From Pseudomonadota bacterium (GTDB lineage: Bacteria; Pseudomonadota; Alphaproteobacteria; Rhizobiales; Xanthobacteraceae): a stretch of DNA of 22,456 nucleotides. Position 1 is the first letter of the stretch. Every line of letters begins with the position of its first letter. Position numbers and translations under genes: made by a program. Below the pieces are notes generated by a model that was not told where the DNA came from, did no database searches, and saw only the letters and a list, made by a program, of their open reading frames with translations. Location of the stretch: contig JAEYTJ010000070.1 of NCBI GenBank assembly GCA_023434095.1, positions 1-22,456 on the forward strand, written 5' to 3'. Shown in pieces: positions 6,323 to 11,594 of this stretch.

Positions 6323-7617
6323 GCGAGGCTCCCGCGCAGCAGGCCCAAGGCGGTTTCCGCCGCCGCAAGGCCGGTCTGGTGCGCGCCATGGGCGGTGGAA
6401 TAGGCGTGCGGCGAAGAAGCCTCGCCGGCGAACAGCAGGCGATCTGCCAGCGGATGGCTCAGCGTCTGCGTCAGCCGCGCCCGCACATGGGCGAGCCCCG
6501 GCAGCGCGCAGCTATAACCGCCGCCGATCAGCGGATCCGCCACCCAGCCCGTCGTCGCGACACCCGCGACGTGCCTTTCGATCTCCGCCCCGAAGGCGTC
6601 CTTCAGTGCGGCAAGGGCGAAGTCGCGCATCGCGCCGGGCCCCGCCTGCACCAGCCCCGCCGCGTTCGCCCCGCCGAGCTGGGCGATGGCCATCGGGTGC
6701 CCAAACGGGTTCAGCGTGAAATTGACCGGCTTGCGCGCCGCGTCCCCGATATCGAGCGTGTCGATATAGCTGGTGGGCTCGACGCCGAAGACGTCGCGGT
6801 CGAACAGGAAGGCGACCTTTTCCGCCGCCCCCAGCGGCAGGGCCTCGAAGGCTTCGGCAAGGTCGGGCGGCAGCAGCGGCGCGAAGGCGAGCCCGCCGCG
6901 CGCGATCACCGAGGTCGGCAACGCGACGATGGCGAGCCGGCCGGTGAGCGTGCCGCGCGAGGTGGCGAGGCTCACGCCCTGCCCGGACCAGTCGACGGTG
7001 GAAACCGCGCAGCCGGTGACGAGGGCAAGGTCCGGCGCGTCCCGCGCGGCAAGTGCCTGCACCAGCGCGCCATAGCCGTTCTCCACCGGGTAGTTCTCGC
7101 CCGTGTCGGAATAGGCGGCATAGTCGCGCGTGGAGAGCCGCTCCGGCTCGGCGGCGGAGAGCAGGGTCAGCCAGTGCCGGGCGAGCCTCGCCCCCTCGGG
7201 CGGCAGGCCGGCCTCGGCGAGCACATCGCTCGCCGCGACGTCCCGCCCCTCTTCGCCCGCCTTGTGGATGGCGGCATAGCTCGCCTGGATCGCCTCCCAC
7301 ATCGCCTCGCGCTCCCCCTCCCCGGCCCAGTGGTCGCCGAGATGGGTGGCCCGCGCCTTGCGGTTGCCGCGCACGAGATAGGCGAGGCCCATTTCGTCCG
7401 CCGCCGCCCGCAGCGGATTGACCGACGCCGAATGCAGCCAGTGGCAGCCGCGGTCCCAGGGAAGGCCGAAGGTCGCAGTGTCGGTGAAGGCCCGTCCGCC
7501 GATGCGCGCGGCGGCTTCCAGCACCACCACGTCGACGCCCGCCCGCGCCAGCCGTGCGCCCGCCGCGAGCCCGGCCGCGCCGGCGCCGATGACGATCACC
7601 TCATGCTGTGCGGCCAC
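6319..7617 (-). CDS. FAD-dependent amine oxidase (flavin monoamine oxidase family)
   Basis: A 432-residue flavoprotein. The N-terminus carries the Rossmann dinucleotide-binding motif VIGAGAAGLAAGARLARAG (from residue 9), then VLEAAARIGGRAFT around 32-45. The C-terminus has LLFAGEASSPHAYSTAHGAH (394-413), the FAD-contact block of the amine oxidase (PF01593) family. This family oxidises primary or secondary amines, including polyamines, releasing peroxide; the substrate cannot be read from the sequence, and a NAD(P)-linked or desaturase-like relative is possible. No signal peptide is present, so it is presumably cytoplasmic. The proposed start is a GTG; no strong ribosome-binding site is visible. 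It overlaps folA by 4 bp and lies 66 bp after sspB on the same strand. Confidence 0.88.
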   Translation of the reverse strand: MAAQHEVIVIGAGAAGLAAGARLARAGVDVVVLEAAARIGGRAFTDTATFGLPWDRGCHWLHSASVNPLRAAADEMGLAYLVRGNRKARATHLGDHWAGEGEREAMWEAIQASYAAIHKAGEEGRDVAASDVLAEAGLPPEGARLARHWLTLLSAAEPERLSTRDYAAYSDTGENYPVENGYGALVQALAARDAPDLALVTGCAVSTVDWSGQGVSLATSRGTLTGRLAIVALPTSVIARGGLAFAPLLPPDLAEAFEALPLGAAEKVAFLFDRDVFGVEPTSYIDTLDIGDAARKPVNFTLNPFGHPMAIAQLGGANAAGLVQAGPGAMRDFALAALKDAFGAEIERHVAGVATTGWVADPLIGGGYSCALPGLAHVRARLTQTLSHPLADRLLFAGEASSPHAYSTAHGAHQTGLAAAETALGLLRGSLA

Positions 7618-7649
7618 GGTCAGGTCCGGCGTTTCAAGGAGAGGCGGGA

Positions 7650-7681
7650 CGACCGCACGGGGCCTGTAGCACCGGCGGTCG
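7650..7681 (-). other. Hairpin between sspB and the amine oxidase gene
   Basis: A 7-bp inverted repeat (7650-7656 cgaccgc with 7675-7681 gcggtcg) encloses an 18-nt loop, immediately after the sspB stop. On the minus strand it is not followed by a T-run, so it may be a weak terminator, an mRNA 3'-end stabiliser or nothing. It decides how far sspB and the amine oxidase-folA pair are linked. Confidence 0.35.
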
Positions 7682-7683
7682 TT

Positions 7684-8433
7684 TCACTTCTTGCGGAACG
7701 CATCGAGCCGCACGACCTGCGCCCCGCCCGAGCCGCCGTCCTTCGGCTCCTCGCCCTCGGCCGGCGCCGCGACACCCTTGTCGTCGGCCGCCTTCGACCC
7801 GTCCGGCTTGGGCTCGGTCGATTTGGCGCCGGAAGGCTTGGTCTCGGAAGCCTTGCCCGCGGGAGACTTCGTTTCGGAAAGCTTTAGCTCGGACGACTTG
7901 GCCGCCGCGACCGGCTTCGGCGCGGTCTTGCCCTCAGCAGCCGGCACCGGCGCAACCATCTTCGGCGCCTCGGCGGGCCGCAAGGGAGTGGGGGGAACCG
8001 AGGTCGGGCGCCCCTCGCCGATCGGCGTCGGTGCTGCGGCCACCGGCTCGCCCAGCGCGTCGCCGGCGCCTTCCTCCTCCATCGATTCGAACTGCAGGCC
8101 GAATTTGACGGAAGGGTCGAAGAAGCCCTTCAGCGCCGCATAGGGCACGTGCAGGCGCTCGGGGATACCGTTGAAGGAGAGGCCGACCTCGAAGAACTGG
8201 TCGGTGACGATCAGGTCCCAGAACTGGTGCTGGAGCACGATGGTCATCTCTTCGGGGTAGCGCTCCTTCAGGCGCGGCGAAATACGCACGCCGGGCGCCC
8301 GTGTATCGAAGGAGAGATAGAGATGGTGTTCGCCCGGCAGCCCGTCGCGGGCGACGTCGGTAAGGACGCGGCCAACGACGCCGCGCAACGCATCCTGCAC
8401 CAGCAGGTCATATCGGATCAGATCGACGCTCAT
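7684..8433 (-). CDS. sspB: SspB, ClpXP adaptor for ssrA-tagged proteins (alpha type)
   Basis: A 249-residue cytoplasmic adaptor that delivers tmRNA-tagged proteins to the ClpXP protease. The SspB fold covers residues 1-120, with family blocks VDLIRYDLLVQDALRGVV, HHLYLSFDT, MTIVLQHQFWDL, VTDQFFEVGLSFNGIPERL and VPYAALKGFFDPSVKFGLQF. A long, low-complexity Pro/Ala/Lys/Ser-rich linker follows (about 120-235), including imperfect repeats KSSELK, LSETK, KASETK and KSTEPK. The protein ends VVRLDAFRKK, a conserved tail that probably serves as the ClpX-docking peptide, by analogy with E. coli SspB (inference). It lies directly downstream of ssrA on the same strand. The ribosome-binding site is weak (GCGAG). 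Confidence 0.93.
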   Translation of the reverse strand: MSVDLIRYDLLVQDALRGVVGRVLTDVARDGLPGEHHLYLSFDTRAPGVRISPRLKERYPEEMTIVLQHQFWDLIVTDQFFEVGLSFNGIPERLHVPYAALKGFFDPSVKFGLQFESMEEEGAGDALGEPVAAAPTPIGEGRPTSVPPTPLRPAEAPKMVAPVPAAEGKTAPKPVAAAKSSELKLSETKSPAGKASETKPSGAKSTEPKPDGSKAADDKGVAAPAEGEEPKDGGSGGAQVVRLDAFRKK

Positions 8434-8569
8434 GCTCGCAATGAACCCGATTCCAGTCCCGACTGCCAGTAGGACATGAGAATGAAGTGCAGGCTTCTGT
8501 TGCCAGGTGCCTGCGAACCCCGCCTCACGGTGCTACCCGTTTGGACTTATTTTCCGTAGATCAAACCGC

Positions 8570-8608
8570 TCACGCGGCCTGAGCAACCGGAGCATAGTTG
8601 TCGTTGGC
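8570..8608 (-). other. tmRNA proteolysis-tag reading frame (ANDNYAPVAQAA)
   Basis: Within the tmRNA coding piece, the codons from 8608 read A-N-D-N-Y-A-P-V-A-Q-A-A then TGA. The AND-N start and the final Ala-Ala are the hallmarks of alphaproteobacterial tags; the C-terminal AA is what ClpX recognises and the N-terminal part is the likely SspB contact. The first alanine codon (GCC) is the resume codon; an alanine charged on the tmRNA itself is added before it. Confidence 0.95.
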
Positions 8609-8692
8609 AACTATATGTTTGGTCCGATGACGGCGGTACCATGCCGGGCGAAAGAAGACCCTTTACGCTCTCGTCGATCCTGTTTCGCCCCC

Positions 8693-8720
8693 GCCGCAAC
8701 CCACATTTTCGATGGGCTCC
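8693..8720 (-). other. tmRNA intervening segment removed on maturation
   Basis: These 28 nt separate the encoded 3' end of the acceptor piece (ACC, 8723-8721) from the 5' end of the coding piece (GGGGGCG from 8692). They can form a short CCCA/UGGG hairpin. In permuted tmRNAs this linker is excised to leave two RNAs held together by base pairing. The boundaries come from pairing the acceptor stem, not from data. Confidence 0.75.
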
Positions 8721-8807
8721 GGTGGAGGCGCCGGGTACTGCCCCCGGGTCCGAAGAGTTTATTACGGTGTCCGTTTATCGCCATAGCCGGCTTGCGCCGG
8801 CAAAACG

Positions 8808-8836
8808 AATATAGGGGGTCGACCCGCCGGTTGGAA
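8808..8836 (-). promoter_or_regulatory. Putative ssrA promoter
   Basis: A near-consensus -10 TATATT (8813-8808) with a 17-nt spacer and a weak -35 TTCCAA (8836-8831). The start would fall at about 8801, exactly where the acceptor piece should begin. The -35 overlaps the foot of the neighbouring hairpin. Confidence 0.6.
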
Positions 8837-8861
8837 GGGGGAACGCGCAACTCCCCCTTCC
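8833..8861 (-). terminator. Strong hairpin after the small unknown gene, upstream of ssrA
   Basis: A perfect 10-bp stem (8833-8842 ggaaggggga with 8852-8861 tcccccttcc) and a 9-nt loop, 16 bp past the stop of the 105-residue gene. It lacks a downstream T-run on either strand, so it is either a U-tract-free terminator or an insulating structure that keeps the gene's transcription out of ssrA. Confidence 0.5.
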
Positions 8862-8877
8862 CATCCCGTCCGGCGCG

Positions 8878-9195
8878 TCACGCCTCGGTCTGATCCCCGT
8901 ATTGCAGATGCTCGATCGGCCGGTTGCCGCCATTGCTGCCGAGCAGCTTTTCCTCGCGGGCGGCAATCTCGGCCCGTAGCGTCTCCATCAGAATCTGCCG
9001 CAGCATCTCGTAATCGAGCCGCACTTCGGAATGGGCGCTCCGCAGCGCCTGCCCCTCGCGCAGCACCAGCGCCGGCGCCGTGTGCGCGTGCTCGACGGTG
9101 AAGTCGAGCGGATGGGTGGCGTCCTTCTCCAGCAGGTTCAGATGCATGCGCAGGCGATGCAGCTCGGTGTTCAGCGTGTCGGTGCTTCTCGTCAT
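8878..9195 (-). CDS. Small conserved-looking protein of unknown function
   Basis: I do not recognise this 105-residue protein. It is predicted soluble, without signal or membrane segment. It begins MTRSTDTLNTELHRLRMHLN with an amphipathic helix, has a His-rich middle (HPLDFTVEHAHTAPALVLREG) and a second helix (LDYEMLRQILMETLRAEIAAREEKLL). The start chosen is the ATG at 9193-9195 because GGGAGG lies 5 nt upstream; the ATG six codons earlier has no such site. Codon use and GC content match the neighbours, and the reading frame is protein-like rather than a shadow. It is divergent from thyA (193 bp apart) and lies upstream of ssrA on the same strand, separated by a strong hairpin. Confidence 0.7.
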   Translation of the reverse strand: MTRSTDTLNTELHRLRMHLNLLEKDATHPLDFTVEHAHTAPALVLREGQALRSAHSEVRLDYEMLRQILMETLRAEIAAREEKLLGSNGGNRPIEHLQYGDQTEA

Positions 9196-9388
9196 GGCTT
9201 CCTCCCTCAGCATGGCCGCATCGGGACAAGTCGAGCCCGGCCGGAATGTTCCCCGTTACCGCCGTCCTCGCCGCCGCCCGGGACAGGGGCGCCTTTTGGG
9301 GACGAAACCGGCGAACGCCCCTCGGCGGGATGCGTCAACGCGGCTGCATGCTATATGTAGTGGCACGAAACGCCCCGGGAACCACAGC

Positions 9389-10183
9389 ATGCGGACCTAT
9401 CACGAGCTTCTGGAACGGGTGCTGCGCGAGGGCGTGCGCAAGGACGACCGCACCGGCACCGGCACGCTCTCCGTCTTCGGCCACCAGATGCGCTTCGACC
9501 TGTCGGAGGGGTTTCCGCTCGTCACCACCAAGAAGCTGCATCTGCGCTCCATCATCCATGAATTGCTGTGGTTCCTGGCCGGCGACACCAACATCGCCTA
9601 TCTCAAGCAAAACGGCGTCTCGATCTGGGACGAATGGGCGGACGCCAATGGCGATCTCGGCCCGGTCTACGGCCATCAGTGGCGCTCCTGGCCGAATGGA
9701 GACGGCGGCGTCATCGACCAGATCGCGCAGGTGGTCGCCGATATCCGCCGCAATCCCGATTCGCGCCGACTGATCGTCTCGGCATGGAATCCGGCCGACG
9801 TGCCGCGAATGGCACTGCCGCCCTGCCACTGCCTGTTCCAGTTCTATGTGCTGGAAGGCAAGCTCTCCTGCCAGCTCTACCAGCGCTCGGCCGACATCTT
9901 CCTCGGCGTGCCTTTCAACATCGCCTCCTATGCGCTTCTCACCCATATGGTGGCGCAGGTGACGGGGCTGAAGCCCGGCGACTTCGTCCACACTTTCGGC
10001 GACGCACACATCTATCTCAACCACCTCGACCAGGTGCACGAGCAGCTTTCGCGCGCGCCGCGCGCGCTGCCCCGCCTGAAGCTGAATCCCGACGTGACCG
10101 ACCTCTTTGCCTTCCGCTTCGAGGACATCGCCATCGAAGGCTACGACCCCCATCCCGCCATCAAGGCGCCGGTGGCGGTCTGA
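9389..10183 (+). CDS. thyA: Thymidylate synthase (ThyA)
   Basis: A 264-residue cytoplasmic enzyme, the same length as E. coli ThyA, that methylates dUMP to dTMP using methylene-tetrahydrofolate. The catalytic cysteine is C146 in PPCHCLFQFY. The phosphate-binding arginines are seen as R21 (DDRTGTGT), R126/R127 (DSRRLIVSAWNPADV) and R166 (YQRSADIFLG); N177 lies in VPFNIASY, and HIYLNH follows. The start at MRTYHELLERV is set by homology: the open frame extends 103 codons upstream, but without ThyA similarity and over the promoter region. No clear ribosome-binding site is seen. A TATATG element at 9352-9357 could be a -10 box, with no good -35. folA is on the opposite strand, not downstream as in many relatives. 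Confidence 0.98.
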   Translation: MRTYHELLERVLREGVRKDDRTGTGTLSVFGHQMRFDLSEGFPLVTTKKLHLRSIIHELLWFLAGDTNIAYLKQNGVSIWDEWADANGDLGPVYGHQWRSWPNGDGGVIDQIAQVVADIRRNPDSRRLIVSAWNPADVPRMALPPCHCLFQFYVLEGKLSCQLYQRSADIFLGVPFNIASYALLTHMVAQVTGLKPGDFVHTFGDAHIYLNHLDQVHEQLSRAPRALPRLKLNPDVTDLFAFRFEDIAIEGYDPHPAIKAPVAV

Positions 10184-10265
10184 CCCCCGCGACCGCGATA
10201 CCGAGGCACGGTGCCGGAGGCCTCGGGACGACGTCAGGACACACGCAACGCGAGCCGAGCCCGCC

Positions 10266-10742
10266 ATGACCCTCACCCTGCGCCCCGCCCGGCCGGACGA
10301 TGCCGCGCTGATCCACGCCTTCGTCTGCGAACTCGCCGATTACGAGAAGCTGCGGCATGAGGTGGAGGCGACGGAAGCGGATTTCGTCCGCGAACTCTTC
10401 GGGCCGCAGCCTCGCGTGTTCTGCGACATCGCGGAATGGGAAGGGGCGCCGGCCGGCTTCGCGCTCGGCTACTACACTTTCTCCACCTTTCGCGGCCGGC
10501 AGGGCATCTTCCTCGAAGACATCTATGTCCGCCCCGCCTTTCGCGGGCGCGGCATTGCGAGGGCGCTGATGCGGCGGCTGGCGCGGCGCTGCGTCGAGGA
10601 GAAACTCGGCCGTCTCGAATGGAACGTGCTCGACTGGAACGAGCCCGCCATCCGCTTCTACCGTTCGGTCGGCGCCGTCCCGCTGGACGCCTGGACGATG
10701 CAGCGCGTCACCGGCGAGGCGCTGGAGCAGTTGGCGGGCTGA
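10266..10742 (+). CDS. GNAT family N-acetyltransferase (diamine/thialysine acetyltransferase-like)
   Basis: A 158-residue single-domain acetyltransferase using acetyl-CoA. Motif A is LEDIYVRPAFRGRGIARALM (83-102), with the RxxGxG/A pyrophosphate-binding loop. The N-terminal FVCELADYEKLRHEV and the C-terminal NEPAIRFYRSVGAVPLDAWT are typical of the spermidine/spermine-N1-acetyltransferase (SSAT2, thialysine acetyltransferase) branch, so a small diamine or thialysine is the likely acceptor (inference). It is cytoplasmic. The start is the ATG giving MTLTLRPARPDDAA; the longer open frame begins inside thyA. It lies 82 bp after thyA and could share its transcript. Confidence 0.88.
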   Translation: MTLTLRPARPDDAALIHAFVCELADYEKLRHEVEATEADFVRELFGPQPRVFCDIAEWEGAPAGFALGYYTFSTFRGRQGIFLEDIYVRPAFRGRGIARALMRRLARRCVEEKLGRLEWNVLDWNEPAIRFYRSVGAVPLDAWTMQRVTGEALEQLAG

Positions 10743-10755
10743 GCCCTTTGGGCAA

Positions 10756-10779
10756 GGAAAAGCCGCCGGCACGCGGCGG
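10756..10779 (-). terminator. Terminator between the GNAT gene and the LTXXQ gene
   Basis: A 6-bp stem (10763-10768 ccgccg with 10774-10779 cggcgg), a 5-nt loop, and on the minus strand a following CTTTTCC tract. It should end transcription of the LTXXQ gene. A second small hairpin with a GGAA tetraloop (10788-10803) precedes it on the same transcript. Confidence 0.65.
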
Positions 10780-10828
10780 GCGGAGGAGCGGCTGGAAAGC
10801 CGCGCTCAGGGGCAGGCGCGGGAGCCGC

Positions 10829-11461
10829 TCAGAGCGGCTCGCCCTCAGGGCCGGCCTCCGGCCCGTCCGGGCCATGGTCCATCGGGCCGGGAGGCATGCG
10901 GTGGGGCATCGGGCCGTCCGGCCCCTCGCCACCCGGACCGAAGCGATGCGGTCCATGCCCGCGATCATGACCCGGCCCATGGCGGCCATCGGCCATGCGC
11001 GGGTGGTCGATCTGCTTGAACAGGATGCCGAAGCGCCGCTGCTGCGGGCCGTCGAGCGCGTCATAGAGCGGCGCGGCCGCATCGGCGACCTTCTTCATCG
11101 TCTCGCCGCGGCCGATCATCCCGTCGGCCTGGGCGCGCAGCCGTTCGATGGCATCGGGGCGCTCGCCCTTCGGCATCGCCTCACGCGCGGCGCGGCGCTC
11201 GGCACGGTGCGCGGCGCGCTCCTTGGCGGCGTCCTGCAGCGCGGTCTCCAGCGCCGGCCACAGCTTCTCCTGTTCGGCGGTCAGCCGCAGCCCCGCCTTG
11301 AGCGCGGCGATGCGCGCATCGCTCATGGCGCCGGCGAATTCGGCCATCTGCTCCGGGCTGGGGCGCGGATGTTCGCCCATGCCGGGCTTCGGAGCCGCCA
11401 CACCGAAGGTCACACCGGCGAGAAGGGCAGCGGCGGTGGCTGCAATGATCGTACGTTTCAT
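10829..11461 (-). CDS. LTXXQ-motif (Spy/CpxP-like) periplasmic protein with His/Gly/Pro-rich tail
   Basis: A 210-residue secreted protein. Residues 1-23 form a signal peptide (MKRTIIAATAAALLAGVTFGVAA). The mature helical part carries two LTXXQ-type motifs, LTAEQ (60-64) and LDGPQ (136-140), the signature of the Spy/CpxP family of periplasmic chaperones and envelope-stress sensors. The last 60 residues are unusual: rich in Gly and Pro, with seven His and four Met, suggesting disorder and possible metal binding (inference). The start is the second ATG (11459-11461), because AGGAG (11475-11471) lies 9 nt upstream of it but abuts the first ATG (11468-11470). It is preceded by a repeat-rich regulatory region and followed by a terminator, so it is probably transcribed alone and induced under stress. 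Confidence 0.83.
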   Translation of the reverse strand: MKRTIIAATAAALLAGVTFGVAAPKPGMGEHPRPSPEQMAEFAGAMSDARIAALKAGLRLTAEQEKLWPALETALQDAAKERAAHRAERRAAREAMPKGERPDAIERLRAQADGMIGRGETMKKVADAAAPLYDALDGPQQRRFGILFKQIDHPRMADGRHGPGHDRGHGPHRFGPGGEGPDGPMPHRMPPGPMDHGPDGPEAGPEGEPL

Positions 11462-11512
11462 CGGCCTCATCTCCTGTGAAGGTGAGGCCGATGCTGTCTG
11501 ACGAGACCGATC

Positions 11513-11526
11513 GTTTCAAATGAAAC
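11513..11526. promoter_or_regulatory. Inverted repeat GTTTCA-AA-TGAAAC, candidate operator
   Basis: A perfect 6-bp inverted repeat with a 2-bp centre, about 50 bp upstream of the LTXXQ gene and just downstream of its predicted transcription start. It is placed like a repressor operator. I cannot name the regulator. Confidence 0.5.
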
Positions 11527-11562
11527 TTCGGTAATGAACCCGATATTACATTCGGAAATGAA
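11527..11562. repeat. 12-bp direct repeat TTCGG(T/A)AATGAA, two copies 24 bp apart
   Basis: Copy 1 lies at 11527-11538 and copy 2 at 11551-11562; 11 of 12 bases are identical. They flank the candidate -10 element of the LTXXQ gene. Direct repeats around a promoter are typical of response-regulator binding. The core ATGAA also recurs at 11520, 11568 and 11584. Confidence 0.6.
11543..11548 (-). promoter_or_regulatory. Putative -10 element of the LTXXQ gene
   Basis: The minus strand reads TAATAT (11548-11543), a good -10. The expected -35 position (about 11571-11566) reads TCATTC, which is poor, as expected for an activator-dependent promoter. The leader would be about 75 nt. Confidence 0.45.
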
Positions 11563-11568
11563 GCTGAA

Positions 11569-11578
11569 TGAACGTTCA
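11569..11578. promoter_or_regulatory. Perfect palindrome TGAACGTTCA
   Basis: A 10-bp self-complementary site upstream of the candidate LTXXQ promoter and 17 bp past the fumC stop. A larger imperfect palindrome (11579-11600, arms GGTTCATGA and CCATTAACC) abuts it and overlaps the fumC stop codon. Both could be protein-binding sites or part of the fumC 3' end; fumC has no classic terminator here. Confidence 0.4.
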
Positions 11579-11594
11579 GGTTCATGAATATCCA

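Larger units (their letters stand above)
8475..8801 (-). ncRNA. ssrA: ssrA, circularly permuted two-piece tmRNA
   Basis: Transfer-messenger RNA that rescues stalled ribosomes and tags the unfinished protein for proteolysis. The gene is permuted, as in other alphaproteobacteria: reading down the minus strand, the acceptor piece comes first (about 8801-8721), then a 28-nt intervening segment, then the coding piece (8692 to about 8475). The acceptor piece has a T-arm of CCGGG, a 7-nt loop GGCAGUA, CCCGG, then CGCCUCC-A-CC. The coding piece begins GGGGGCGAAACAGGAUCGAC. Its first seven bases pair with CGCCUCC (8730-8724), including the G3-U70 pair recognised by alanyl-tRNA synthetase. The tag reading frame is at 8608-8570. 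A pseudoknot-type stem GCAGGC/GCCUGC (8514-8489) lies near the 3' end. The genome has CCG, not CCA, after the discriminator A, so CCA must be completed by enzyme. The exact mature ends are estimates. Confidence 0.95.

Noticed and set aside
6379..7887. 502-codon open frame on the plus strand
   Set aside because: It is antisense to the FAD amine oxidase and part of sspB, both clear by motifs; its translation is Arg/Gly-rich with no family resemblance, as expected for a GC-rich shadow frame.
8507..8893. 128-codon open frame on the plus strand in the ssrA region
   Set aside because: It is antisense to the tmRNA, whose stems, tag and acceptor ends are all visible.
11570..11583. Possible LexA (SOS) box near GTTCAGGTTC
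   Set aside because: The alphaproteobacterial box needs seven bases between the GTTC halves; here there are two.
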